The notes under the pieces are model-generated. The model did no database searches, was not told the origin of the DNA, and saw only the letters and a list, made by a program, of their open reading frames with translations. A program made the translations under genes and the position numbers. Shown here piece by piece: positions 9,413-17,915 of a stretch of DNA of 30,381 nt. The stretch is from NCBI GenBank assembly GCA_023666975.1, contig JAMPAW010000010.1, positions 26,274 through 56,654 on the forward strand, given 5' to 3'. The first letter of the stretch is position 1, and each line of letters starts with the position of its first letter. Origin of the DNA: Clostridium sp. (GTDB taxonomy: Bacteria > Bacillota_A > Clostridia > Lachnospirales > Lachnospiraceae).

Positions 9413-11772
9413 CGTTCAGCCTCCCAAAACTCCGCCAGCCGTTCCCTGACATTATCCAGTGTCACTACCTGATAATCAGCCCATTCTGCCGGAAATGTCT
9501 CCACCACCTGTGCAGAAACAAAACGCTCGTCCAAAAGCAGTATCACACCTCTGTCCTCCATGGTCCGAATGACCCTGCCTGCCGCCTGCTGCACTTTATT
9601 CATTCCCGGATACAGATAGGCATAGGCGAAACCTTTATTCTGCCGCGCCGCAAAATACTGCTGTTGAATCTCCCGCTCGTTGCACACCATTGGCAGCCCT
9701 GTACCGATTACCGCCACACCAATCAGGGCATCCCCTGTAAGGTCAATGCCCTCTGAAAAAATGCCGCCCAGAATGCAAAATCCCAGCACCGGCTTATCAC
9801 CGTTCTGAAATCTTTCCAAAAATTCCTCCCGCTCCTTTTCCGACAGGCTGGCAGTCTGACAAATGATTTCCGTGTTCGTCAACAGCCCCAGCTCTTTCAC
9901 TCTCGCATAAACGTCCTGCAGCATTTTGTAAGAGGGAAAAAATGCCATATAATTCCCCTCCCTGCTGCCGACCATCGCCTCCAGATACCTCGCCATTTTC
10001 TCATACTGTACCGGTCCTCTCAGCCGATATCTGCTGCTCACGTCAACACCCGTGAACAATCCTCTTCTCTCCCTAGGAAAAGGGGACGGAATATAGATGG
10101 CATAGTCTCCGTCATCGTCATGCAAAAGTTCTTTATAATAGGCAATCGGAAGCATGGTCGCCGAAAAAAACACTGTGGCATTCCCTTTCTCAATGCACTC
10201 TGCCAGATTGTTCGCCGGGTGAATACAGTAAAGCTTCACCATAAACGAATGTTCGTCTACCTGTTCGCCATATATCTCATAACTTTCATCGATCAGCTCA
10301 TATATATTTAGAAATTGATTAATCTGAAAATAGAAGTTCAAAATCTCTTCCTGATAAGGCCTGAGTGCCTTGATTTCCCTGCTCTCCTCCATAAATGTCT
10401 CCATCTGGGCATGAAGCCTTAACAGCTTCAGATAAAGCGCATTGATATCATAGAGCATACAATAGCTCTTGCTGCCATCGCAGGCCTTCTTAAATTCCAG
10501 CAGTTCCCGGTTACAGCCTGCTAACAGCTTACCGATTTTGTTATTATACGGCAGCAATATCCTGCGCATTTTCAAAAAATCCTCTTTGAATATGGCAGCG
10601 CTGTACATCGCAGAAGCCCTCTCCACCAGATTATGTGCCTCATCGACCAGAAAGATATACTCCCCTTTAGCCCCCTCGGCAAAATACCGGCGCAGCTTCA
10701 CCCGCGGGTCAAAGACATAATTATAATCACAGATAATCCCGTCCACAAAAAGACTCACATCTAATCCCAGCTCAAAGGGGCATACCATATGCTTGTCCGC
10801 ATATTTCAGCAATACCTCTCTGGTAATATTTATCTCATGGGTAAGGCAGTCAAACATCGCCTCATTAATCCGGTCGTAGTGCCCTTTTGCATAAGGGCAA
10901 TCCTCCGGTTCACACTTCATTTCCTCCTGTGGACAGATTTTTTCTTTTGCCGTAATCAGAACGCTTCGGAAATGCAGGCCGTTTCCCCGTAAAATCTCCA
11001 AACCGTCCAGAGCAACCCCTCTTGCAATCGTCTTTGCCGTCAGATAGAACAGTTTCTCCCCATATCCGTCTCCCATAGCCTTAACCGCAGGATAAAGAGC
11101 AGCCATCGTCTTACCGATTCCTGTAGGAGCCTGCACAAATAGATTCTGCTTTCTCTTAATGGAAAGATAAACCGTTCCCGCCATATCCCGCTGTCCGCTC
11201 CGATACGGATACGGAAACTCCAAATCCTCGATCGAATCATTTCGCAGTCTCCGGTTATCCACCTCAAACTGGGTCCAGCGGCAATAGTCCTCCACCAGTT
11301 GATGAAACCATTCCTTCAGATATTCAAACGTATAATGCTCCTTAAACCGCTTAATCTCCTCAGAATCCAGATTACAATAGGTCATCTGTACAGCAATCTC
11401 ACTCAATTCATGGTCCAGCGCATAAATATACGCATAACACATGGCCTGCGCCTGATGCACAAAGACCGGATTTTCCATATTGTCTACCTTTCTGTGTACA
11501 CCCTTAATCTCATCAACCGTAACACCATTTTCTTCGGTAAGGATTCCGTCTGCCCTGCCCTCAATCGTCAACACAAAATCCGGTCTTATGATATCGATTT
11601 TCAGTGGAACCTCCGCCTCATAGTTCAAACCCATCTTCCCCTGGATTTTCCGGTGAATCCGGCTGCCTTCCTGCATCGCTTCTTTTGAAAAGCTGCCGTC
11701 CCCACCCGAAATGTCTCCGCTGCGAAAAATGAATTCTACCAGACCGCGAACGGGTATCTTAACCTGATACAT
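9409..11772 (-). CDS. PD-(D/E)XK nuclease-XPD/DinG helicase fusion
   Basis: A 787-residue protein with two parts. Residues 1-170 look like a PD-(D/E)XK (Cas4/RecB-type) nuclease: H40, D75 (GRADGI), E88 and K90 (DEIKG), and a conserved glutamine motif HQAQAMCYAY from 106. From about 190 it is a superfamily 2 helicase of the DinG/XPD type. Walker A APTGIGKT is at 215-222, four cysteines C280, C287, C292 and C331 are placed like an iron-sulfur cluster, DEAH is at 377-380, and motif VI QAAGRVIRT starts at 729. The start ATG has AGAGGA upstream. It heads the operon with sbcD and sbcC, which argues for DNA end processing or recombination. The Cas4-like domain also usually carries cysteines, which I do not see grouped here. 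Confidence 0.88.
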   Translation of the reverse strand: MYQVKIPVRGLVEFIFRSGDISGGDGSFSKEAMQEGSRIHRKIQGKMGLNYEAEVPLKIDIIRPDFVLTIEGRADGILTEENGVTVDEIKGVHRKVDNMENPVFVHQAQAMCYAYIYALDHELSEIAVQMTYCNLDSEEIKRFKEHYTFEYLKEWFHQLVEDYCRWTQFEVDNRRLRNDSIEDLEFPYPYRSGQRDMAGTVYLSIKRKQNLFVQAPTGIGKTMAALYPAVKAMGDGYGEKLFYLTAKTIARGVALDGLEILRGNGLHFRSVLITAKEKICPQEEMKCEPEDCPYAKGHYDRINEAMFDCLTHEINITREVLLKYADKHMVCPFELGLDVSLFVDGIICDYNYVFDPRVKLRRYFAEGAKGEYIFLVDEAHNLVERASAMYSAAIFKEDFLKMRRILLPYNNKIGKLLAGCNRELLEFKKACDGSKSYCMLYDINALYLKLLRLHAQMETFMEESREIKALRPYQEEILNFYFQINQFLNIYELIDESYEIYGEQVDEHSFMVKLYCIHPANNLAECIEKGNATVFFSATMLPIAYYKELLHDDDGDYAIYIPSPFPRERRGLFTGVDVSSRYRLRGPVQYEKMARYLEAMVGSREGNYMAFFPSYKMLQDVYARVKELGLLTNTEIICQTASLSEKEREEFLERFQNGDKPVLGFCILGGIFSEGIDLTGDALIGVAVIGTGLPMVCNEREIQQQYFAARQNKGFAYAYLYPGMNKVQQAAGRVIRTMEDRGVILLLDERFVSAQVVETFPAEWADYQVVTLDNVRERLAEFWEAER

Positions 11773-11792
11773 ATAAATGTCCTCTGCTTCTA

Positions 11793-11820
11793 CTTATATA
11801 TTGGCCGCTGCCACTGTCAA
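11793..11820 (-). promoter_or_regulatory. Sigma-70-type promoter of the helicase-sbcDC operon
   Basis: On the minus strand, TTGACA (11820-11815) is followed after 16 bases by TATAAG (11798-11793), a consensus -35 and a one-mismatch -10. Transcription would start some 15 bases before the ATG at 11772. Confidence 0.6.
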
Positions 11821-11822
11821 AT

Positions 11823-11840
11823 ATGCCGTTTCCAAGCGGC
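11823..11840 (-). terminator. Weak hairpin after the DJ-1 family gene
   Basis: Immediately after the DJ-1 stop, the minus strand can pair TGCCG with CGGCA across an 8-base loop, followed by TATTTG. The stem is short and the U-tract poor, so this is a weak or partial terminator. It lies just upstream of the promoter of the next operon. Confidence 0.3.
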
Positions 11841-11841
11841 A

Positions 11842-12396
11842 CTAATCCACGCGGTAATATACGATTTTCTCCCCGATATTCTGCGCCGTCTGCTTATCCG
11901 TCAGCTTTTCTAACAAAGTCAGTCCAAAATCTATACAGGTTCCCATTCCACGGCTTGTGATAAACTGCCCGTCACACACGACGTTATCCTTCTTCAGACT
12001 GGCACCTTTAAGGCCGTCCTCCATACCGGGATAACAGGTTGCATTTTTCCCCTCTAACAGACCCATTTCACCGTAAACCGTCGGTGCGGCACAGACAGCA
12101 GCCAGATATTTACCTGCCTGATGATACTGTCTAATCAGCTTCTCCAACCCTGTATGTGCTTTCAGATTCGGTGTTCCCGGAATCCCGCCCGGCATAATCA
12201 GCATATCTGCATCACCTAAATCCTGCTGGTCAAAGAGCAAATCGGCACGAATAGTGACTGCATGGGAGCTTATCACATCATAATCCCCGGTAACGGACAC
12301 GGTTTTGCAATCCACTCCACCTCTTCTGAGAATATCTACAACGGTCAAGGCCTCAACCTCTTCAAACCCGGTAGCCAAAAATAAATACGCCTTCAT
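11842..12396 (-). CDS. DJ-1/PfpI (YajL) family protein
   Basis: A 184-residue single-domain DJ-1 superfamily protein. It carries the family's N-terminal GFEEVEA motif and the nucleophile elbow AAVCAAP, with the reactive cysteine at about residue 102. Members are described as deglycases, chaperones or peptidases of the cytoplasm, with contested activities; the sequence does not decide among them. Two ATGs are possible. The one at 12396 is 9 bases from AAGGAGG and gives the usual family N-terminus MKAYLFLATGFEE. The one at 12402 is only 3 bases away. The gene has its own strong promoter upstream. Confidence 0.9.
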   Translation of the reverse strand: MKAYLFLATGFEEVEALTVVDILRRGGVDCKTVSVTGDYDVISSHAVTIRADLLFDQQDLGDADMLIMPGGIPGTPNLKAHTGLEKLIRQYHQAGKYLAAVCAAPTVYGEMGLLEGKNATCYPGMEDGLKGASLKKDNVVCDGQFITSRGMGTCIDFGLTLLEKLTDKQTAQNIGEKIVYYRVD

Positions 12397-12440
12397 GATC
12401 ATCTTCCTCCTTTTCTTTTTCGACGAAAATTATACTCTCT

Positions 12441-12469
12441 ATTTTAATTTATGGTCTATTATTTGTCAA
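12441..12469 (-). promoter_or_regulatory. Promoter of the DJ-1 family gene
   Basis: On the minus strand, a perfect TTGACA (12469-12464) is followed after 17 bases by TAAAAT (12446-12441). The leader to the RBS is about 35 bases. This is one of the best vegetative promoters in the window. Confidence 0.65.
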
Positions 12470-12547
12470 TGAAGCCAGAACCTATCGTCAGGGCAATCGC
12501 TCACTTCATTAACCCGCTTGTCTTTATCTCCTGTCTATTATATAATG

Positions 12548-12599
12548 ATTAGGTAATTGCGAAACTCCTAATTTCCAAAATCCAGTTGTGCAATATAAT
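12548..12599 (+). promoter_or_regulatory. Putative promoter of the CYTH gene, with inverted repeat
   Basis: A consensus TATAAT at 12594-12599 has TTTCCA (4 of 6 matches) 16 bases upstream at 12572-12577. An inverted repeat ATTAGG/CCTAAT (12548-12553 and 12567-12572) overlaps the -35 edge and could be an operator, although chance is possible at this size. Confidence 0.4.
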
Positions 12600-12623
12600 A
12601 TAAAATTAAAAGGAGACTGCCAA

Positions 12624-13115
12624 ATGGAAATCGAAAGAAAATTTTTAATCGCCAAAAATCATTTACCTGCAGATTTAACCCGATATGCCCACAGCGATTT
12701 AGAGCAGGCATACATCATTACCAATCCTGTACTGCGTATCCGCAAAAAGAATGACTGCTATATACTGACCTATAAGGGAAAAGGCTTAATGAAACGCGAG
12801 GAAACGGAATTTCCCCTGCCACAGGAAGCCTACGACAAACTGCTCGGCAAAACAGAGGGAAATATCATTACCAAAACGCGGTACCGGATTCCGGAAAAAG
12901 ATAATTTAACGATTGAACTGGATATTTTTCATGGACTGTTTGAAGGGCTTTACCTTGCCGAGGTAGAGTTCCCCGATGAAAAGACGGCACAATGCTACCA
13001 GCCTCCTCTGTGGTTCGGACGGGAGGTCACGGAAGAACTTACCTTTCACAACTCTACGCTCAGCACCATGGACAAAACGGCTATAGAATCTCTGATTTCA
13101 TCTTTATCTGCATGA
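12624..13115 (+). CDS. CYTH domain protein (triphosphate tunnel metalloenzyme)
   Basis: This 163-residue protein starts with MEIERKFLI, the ExExK signature of the CYTH superfamily. Charged strand motifs follow in the usual order: LRIRKKNDCYILTYKG, KTRYRI, LTIELDIF and LAEVEFPDE. These are the residues that line a triphosphate-binding tunnel. Bacterial members hydrolyse inorganic triphosphate or related substrates, and specificity cannot be read here. The start ATG follows AAAAGGAG by 8 bases. An upstream in-frame ATG has no RBS. The last 35 bases overlap the end of the convergent DUF1189 gene. Confidence 0.88.
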   Translation: MEIERKFLIAKNHLPADLTRYAHSDLEQAYIITNPVLRIRKKNDCYILTYKGKGLMKREETEFPLPQEAYDKLLGKTEGNIITKTRYRIPEKDNLTIELDIFHGLFEGLYLAEVEFPDEKTAQCYQPPLWFGREVTEELTFHNSTLSTMDKTAIESLISSLSA

Positions 13116-13914
13116 ACACCCGATTCATGATCAGTACGGTAATCAGCATAGAGAAAGTGCCTCCTGCCAAAACGAGCACCGGAATGCCAATACAGCACAT
13201 CACTGCATTGACAATCACCCCTACTGCCTGTGCGTAAAGCGATATCTTATATACTTCACCAAAAGTTGCCTCCATCATCAATGCCCTTACTGCAAGGTTC
13301 ATCAGTATCGTATAGAACAGCCCTGCTCCTATATATTTAATGACTTCAGCCAAATACAATATTGCCAGAATCAATCCCAAACAGACATAGATAACATGGC
13401 TCTCCTCAGCAATAATTTCATTACTGAGCGAAATATCCTTAAAATCCGAGAACCGGCTTTCCTGCAGTATTCCGCTGCCTGCCACCTGATTATACACCAG
13501 CATATTCGATTTGCTGACCATAATCGCATCTACCATATTCGTCGGTATATCTTCGCTGGTATATTTCTCTACACTGGTATCCACCACCATATATATACCG
13601 CCGATTTCATCTGTACGCTCCAGTTTCTCTCCCAGAAAAAGCTCACCGTTCTCCAGTTTAAAATCTGGTATCTCATTCATGATAATGCTTTTCACTCCGC
13701 CCATTGCGGCAATCGCACCTAAGGCCGGCACTGCATAACGTATTACTGTTACCAGCAGCATGAGCAGCGCAACAAAGCTAACCAGCTTGCCGGTTGAAAG
13801 CCGCAGCAGCTTCCCATATTCCTTAGGCAGAAACATGGCCGTAATAAAACGGTCCGTCATCGTCATTTCCTTTTCCTGTACTCTTTGGTCACTTTCCTGA
13901 GTTGTATTTTCCAT
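13081..13914 (-). CDS. DUF1189 family membrane protein
   Basis: A 277-residue protein with an N-terminal charged tail, one membrane helix near residues 45-65, and an extracellular segment of about 100 residues (FKLENGELFLG and following). Three or four C-terminal helices follow. This is the layout of DUF1189, a Firmicute family of unknown function whose extracellular part often sits near sensor systems. GGAGG five bases before the ATG at 13914 fixes the start better than the ATG at 13926. It follows the sensor-like gene within 12 bases, so the two are probably expressed and perhaps work together. The 3' end overlaps the convergent CYTH gene by 35 bases. Confidence 0.72.
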   Translation of the reverse strand: MENTTQESDQRVQEKEMTMTDRFITAMFLPKEYGKLLRLSTGKLVSFVALLMLLVTVIRYAVPALGAIAAMGGVKSIIMNEIPDFKLENGELFLGEKLERTDEIGGIYMVVDTSVEKYTSEDIPTNMVDAIMVSKSNMLVYNQVAGSGILQESRFSDFKDISLSNEIIAEESHVIYVCLGLILAILYLAEVIKYIGAGLFYTILMNLAVRALMMEATFGEVYKISLYAQAVGVIVNAVMCCIGIPVLVLAGGTFSMLITVLIMNRVFMQIKMKSEIL

Positions 13915-13926
13915 GTATACCTCCAT

Positions 13927-15792
13927 CTACCCAATTAAATCTTCTGACGCCAATTCTTCCTCCGGCTCATTGTCCAGTATCGGCAGCACAATCGTAATCA
14001 CCGTGCCCTTGCCCTCTTTTGAAATAATCTCCATCATCGCATTACATTTTTGTTTCAGCAAATCGGACAGATTTAACAATGCAGTCGGATTGCCGTGCTT
14101 TAATCTCTTCGTGTCAAAGCCTGTCCCGTCATCAATAATCTGAACTGCATATCCCTCCGCCCGCAAATACGTCCGGATTACAATATTTCCTTGATCCCCA
14201 TTACCTGCAATGCCATATTTGACGGCATTTTCCACCATCGGAACCAGACTGTGTCTGGGAATTTTAAACGCTTTGACCTTGCACTCAAGCGCAAAATTGA
14301 GATTTCCGTTGCGTGTTTTCTGAAGCTGAAGATAGGCAATAATATGTTCCAGCTCCTCTTCAAAATCGATCATCTCGCCGCTAAGCTCTACTGCCTGAAG
14401 ATTCCCTCTTAAATATACGGAAATATAGTATATCATTTTTACACTTGCTGTGGAACCACTTTTTATCAAATTCTGCAAAGATTGAAAGGAAGCAAACAAC
14501 AGATTCGGATTCAGACGGTCGATAATCTCTTCCCTAACCACCGCCTCGTCATAAGCAATTCCTTCTCCTTGAGCTTTCACATATAACGCCTGCTTTAAAC
14601 CTAAAACCCATATAAACAAAATGTAAATGACCAATCCTGCCGGGATAAAGATATCATTAAACCGAAGTTCCCTGCCGATAAGACGCATAACCAGCTGGGT
14701 TACCGCACATATAATCAAAAAAATATTTGCGTAGAAAACCGGTTTTCCCTCTCTTCGCCCATATTCATAAATCGCCACTGCCAGCACGACCGTATAAGCA
14801 GCCACGCTGATGCCAAAAAGCACTTTACCGGCAAAATATAAACCGGAAAACGGAACGAGCGACAAAGCCGGCAGTACCATAGCGGTAATAAAGAATACCC
14901 CATACAGCAACACCCCTGCATCCACCAGCGCAAGCACTTTTTTCTTATACACGTAACAGCGGATAATCATCAGATGAAAAACCGCCAGCAAAACGACAGC
15001 ACATGTTCTCAGCATATAGATACCATTGTTCCAGCCGGTCAGCATCGCCAAAAAACGTCCGCTGCCTGCAAAAAGCAGCCCGACTAAAATTCCTTCCACA
15101 CAGCCATAGATGAGCACACGTTTCTGAAGCCACGTATTTTTGATAAAGGATTGGATAAGCAGCAAAAATAGTCCCAGAAGCATTATCACTATTCCTGTCA
15201 CCACCGTTGCACCGTCCTCACTCAACAGGCTGACCCAGAACTGGTTTCTTGTCCCTAACAGGATTTGCTTTACCTCCATGCCTCCTGATTTTTCACCGAT
15301 TAATTCGACAGTCAATACCTGATTTCTATATTCCGGCGACAGCAAGATAACGTGAAACGCCGGAAGTCGTCTTTCCCTTTTACTGCTTTCATAGACAACC
15401 TCTTCCCCTGCTGTCACCTTCAATGCCTGACCATCGGTCTCTATCAGCATATAGAGTGTTTCTATCCCCATTTCCGGTGCCCTATGCATCATGGTGAGCG
15501 TAGCATTGGCCTCCACAAAAAGCTTGGCTGGAAGGTTAACCACCTCATAAATCATTTTGCTGTCTGTATTGATTTCCCCTTCTTCCGTACTGCGATATTC
15601 CTCCAGCTTCTGATCGCTGTCCGTTTTGTAGGAACATACCCAGCCGTCAGAAAAGCTTTCCATTCCCGCCGTCTTTCCATACGGGTCCGTTTCCGGAATC
15701 CGTTCCACTCCCAAAAAAACAAACATGAGCAGACCGATGCCTGCCATCAGATAAATCATTATGTGTAATTGCCGCTCCTTTAATCGAAACAT
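13927..15792 (-). CDS. LytS-type sensor histidine kinase homologue with degenerate catalytic motifs
   Basis: This 621-residue membrane protein has one helix at about 10-30, an extracellular domain (about 35-180), seven or so helices (190-400), and a C-terminal His_kinase plus HATPase region. It therefore resembles a 7TMR-DISM/LytS sensor. The phosphoacceptor motif, normally NPHFLFN, reads NPNLLFA at 428-434, so the histidine is replaced by asparagine. The N box (VENAVKYG, 520-527) and the DDGTGFD box (554-560) remain. The glycine-rich second ATP-lid motif is replaced by PTALLNLSD. No response regulator is adjacent. It probably signals without autophosphorylation or has become a binding scaffold. 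RBS AGGAGAG precedes the ATG. Confidence 0.8.
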   Translation of the reverse strand: MFRLKERQLHIMIYLMAGIGLLMFVFLGVERIPETDPYGKTAGMESFSDGWVCSYKTDSDQKLEEYRSTEEGEINTDSKMIYEVVNLPAKLFVEANATLTMMHRAPEMGIETLYMLIETDGQALKVTAGEEVVYESSKRERRLPAFHVILLSPEYRNQVLTVELIGEKSGGMEVKQILLGTRNQFWVSLLSEDGATVVTGIVIMLLGLFLLLIQSFIKNTWLQKRVLIYGCVEGILVGLLFAGSGRFLAMLTGWNNGIYMLRTCAVVLLAVFHLMIIRCYVYKKKVLALVDAGVLLYGVFFITAMVLPALSLVPFSGLYFAGKVLFGISVAAYTVVLAVAIYEYGRREGKPVFYANIFLIICAVTQLVMRLIGRELRFNDIFIPAGLVIYILFIWVLGLKQALYVKAQGEGIAYDEAVVREEIIDRLNPNLLFASFQSLQNLIKSGSTASVKMIYYISVYLRGNLQAVELSGEMIDFEEELEHIIAYLQLQKTRNGNLNFALECKVKAFKIPRHSLVPMVENAVKYGIAGNGDQGNIVIRTYLRAEGYAVQIIDDGTGFDTKRLKHGNPTALLNLSDLLKQKCNAMMEIISKEGKGTVITIVLPILDNEPEEELASEDLIG

Positions 15793-15831
15793 AAATCTGC
15801 TCTCCTATCTGTTTATCCTGAACCACAGCTT

Positions 15832-16620
15832 TTAAATGAGTCCATAATGCGTCAGTGCATTGGCAATCCCGTCCTCAAGTATATCTGTCGTACAGTATTC
15901 CACAATCTGCAATACCTCTTTTACCCCATTCCCCATACCTACAGAATGAGGCACATACCGCAGCATTTCCATATCATTGATCGAATCACCGAAGGCATAG
16001 CAGTCGGCAAGCGAGCTGCCCAAATAGTCTATCAGAAAACGGATTCCAGTAGCCTTGCTGAAATTTAACGGTACAGCCTCCATCACATGTTCTCCATGTG
16101 AAATCAAATGAAAATCCACTGCAAACTTTTCGCGAAAAGCCTCCCAATCACTATCCGGCAGACAGGCTGTCGTAAATTTATCAAAGCAAAGCTCCGGGTG
16201 CGAGGCATCTTCTATCGGATACTCTGCATTCTCGGAAAAATAATTGTAAATATATTCCATAAAACTCCCCGGTCCGTGGTCACCCTCAATAAACAATCGG
16301 TTTTTGCCCTCAAATATGGTATGAAGCCTAAACTCCCTCAACATTTGCGCATATTCTGCACATTTTTCCTGGGGCAGTGTATGGTGAAAAACCGTTTTAC
16401 CGCCATATTCGATATATGTACCACAGCCACAGACCAGACCGTCAAAGCCAAAATCCAAAAGCTGCCGGTCAATGGCTGTCTTCACCCTCCCGGTATTGAT
16501 AAAAATGTTATGGCCATTTGCCCGTGCCTTGTTGAGCGCATTTTTTGTGCTCTCCGGCATAATATGCGTATCGTCCAGCGTAAGCAGCGTTCCGTCGATA
16601 TCAAAAAATAATAGCGCCAT
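15832..16620 (-). CDS. HAD-IIB (Cof-type) phosphatase
   Basis: A 262-residue Cof-type HAD phosphatase. Motif I FFDIDGTLL carries the nucleophile D7 and acid D9, motif II is NTGR, the lysine is in FSKATGI, and motif IV GDSINDMEML holds the metal aspartates. A cap of the IIB type lies between. AAAGGAG precedes the ATG. The gene follows ribH by 24 bases. In Bacillus subtilis, Cof-type HADs (YcsE, YwtE, YitU) dephosphorylate the riboflavin intermediate 5-amino-6-(5-phosphoribitylamino)uracil. That role fits this position but is inference, because HAD sequence does not predict substrate reliably. Confidence 0.88.
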   Translation of the reverse strand: MALLFFDIDGTLLTLDDTHIMPESTKNALNKARANGHNIFINTGRVKTAIDRQLLDFGFDGLVCGCGTYIEYGGKTVFHHTLPQEKCAEYAQMLREFRLHTIFEGKNRLFIEGDHGPGSFMEYIYNYFSENAEYPIEDASHPELCFDKFTTACLPDSDWEAFREKFAVDFHLISHGEHVMEAVPLNFSKATGIRFLIDYLGSSLADCYAFGDSINDMEMLRYVPHSVGMGNGVKEVLQIVEYCTTDILEDGIANALTHYGLI

Positions 16621-16644
16621 GCCTGTCCTGACTCCTTTCAGACA

Positions 16645-17106
16645 TTACATTTGTTTGAGCAGATTTACCATCTCAATTGCCCCAAGCGCACAGTCATAGC
16701 CCTTATTTCCTGCCTTAGTTCCTGCACGCTCAATTGCCTGCTCGATATTTTCGGTCGTCACGATACCGAACATAACCGGTATTCCCGTATTCAGGGACAC
16801 CTGCGCAATCCCTTTTGAAACCTCATTACATACATAGTCATAATGGCTGGTTGCACCGCGGATTACCGTTCCTAAGCAGATAACCGCATCATACTTTCCG
16901 GACTCTGCCATCTTCTTTGCCGCAACAGGAATCTCAAAAGCTCCCGGCACCCATGCCAGCGTGACATTGTCCTCCGGAATATCATGTCTTGTCAGTCCGT
17001 CCATGGCTCCGCCGATTAATTTTGATACAATAAACTCATTAAACCTTGCGGCAACAATGCCGATTTTCATGTCATTTGCGACTAATTTTCCCTCTAATGT
17101 CTTCAT
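16645..17106 (-). CDS. ribH: 6,7-dimethyl-8-ribityllumazine synthase
   Basis: This 153-residue lumazine synthase condenses 5-amino-6-ribitylaminouracil with 3,4-dihydroxybutanone 4-phosphate in the penultimate step of riboflavin synthesis. Diagnostic parts are ARFNEFI (F22), [22 protein letters not shown] with catalytic H88, and the C-terminal [14 protein letters not shown]. Length is typical and the protein should form icosahedral or pentameric shells. The ATG at 17106 follows AGGAAA. An upstream in-frame ATG at 17142 has no RBS and would add an atypical tail. Other rib genes are absent from the window. The promoter at 17154-17182 leaves a leader too short for an FMN riboswitch. Confidence 0.96.
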   Translation of the reverse strand: MKTLEGKLVANDMKIGIVAARFNEFIVSKLIGGAMDGLTRHDIPEDNVTLAWVPGAFEIPVAAKKMAESGKYDAVICLGTVIRGATSHYDYVCNEVSKGIAQVSLNTGIPVMFGIVTTENIEQAIERAGTKAGNKGYDCALGAIEMVNLLKQM

Positions 17107-17153
17107 ATTTTCTATTTCCTTTCCTATATGTATTTTTCCCACACTAATGTATA

Positions 17154-17182
17154 ATTATAGCATTCTCTCTCTATAATCTCAA
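17154..17182 (-). promoter_or_regulatory. Promoter of the ribH-HAD-sensor-DUF1189 operon
   Basis: TTGAGA (17182-17177) and a perfect TATAAT (17159-17154) are separated by 17 bases on the minus strand. Transcription would start about 40 bases before ribH, which leaves no room for an FMN riboswitch. Confidence 0.62.
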
Positions 17183-17218
17183 TTATATTCCTCAAATTTC
17201 CTGCTAAAAATTGACTAC

Positions 17219-17890
17219 TCAAATAAACATAAATACAAGTAAATCCCAATACATATGCAGCGTAATTGGCACAAGTATATTTCTGCTTTTTATAAATGTA
17301 CAGCTAAAGACAACACTCAAGGCGATTATCTCTAAAAACTGCAGGCTGGTGAAGCTGCTGGCAAAGACTCCTGTATAAATCCATACCGGAAAATGAATGG
17401 CGAGGAACATTACCGCATTGATCACGATAGAAAACCACTTCTTCTCTTCACGGATTGTTGCATTGAGCAGCCAGCCACGAAAAACCATTTCCTCCGTCAA
17501 ACCTACAAATAAAACAATGATCATTTCGTTGATGCCAAAATCGCTGGCTATCTCCGGCTTACCGTTTTGCAGGACAGAGCCCGTCAATACATAAACCGTA
17601 AAAATGAGATAAACCGGCAGATATTTCAACCAGTGAACCTTTGTAGAAAACATTTCGTTTAGCGGAAGGAAAACATCTGCCTCGAAACGCTGTACGAGCA
17701 AAATTGCCGGAAGTGTCCACACTAAATTTTTGATAATACCAGATTTTATCCATTGTGATATACATTCATTTTCAATGGCATAGCTGACAAAAGGCTTTGC
17801 CCAAAATTCCCACATCGTCCATATACTGTAAAACACAATGACATATGTAATCAATGCAGGCAATTTCCACTTACGATTTATTCCGTTCAT
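17219..17890 (-). CDS. CPBP family intramembrane metalloprotease
   Basis: A 223-residue polytopic membrane protein with the CPBP/Abi motif set: EEMVFRGW (E133, E134, R138), a histidine in FLAIHF (H166), and HMYWD (H212, D216) in the last helix. The family cleaves prenylated or other membrane substrates, and bacterial members are linked to peptide maturation or self-immunity. No bacteriocin gene is visible nearby. The ATG at 17890 follows GAGG by 8 bases. The longer in-frame extension overlaps the upstream TIGR04076 gene and is not supported. The start lies 25 bases after that gene's stop. Confidence 0.85.
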   Translation of the reverse strand: MNGINRKWKLPALITYVIVFYSIWTMWEFWAKPFVSYAIENECISQWIKSGIIKNLVWTLPAILLVQRFEADVFLPLNEMFSTKVHWLKYLPVYLIFTVYVLTGSVLQNGKPEIASDFGINEMIIVLFVGLTEEMVFRGWLLNATIREEKKWFSIVINAVMFLAIHFPVWIYTGVFASSFTSLQFLEIIALSVVFSCTFIKSRNILVPITLHMYWDLLVFMFI

Positions 17891-17915
17891 CTCTGTTACC
17901 TCAAAGCTCCCCCAA

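Noticed and set aside
17107..17218. FMN riboswitch upstream of ribH
   Set aside because: The leader from the predicted promoter is only about 40 bases, and the conserved FMN-element stems are not present.
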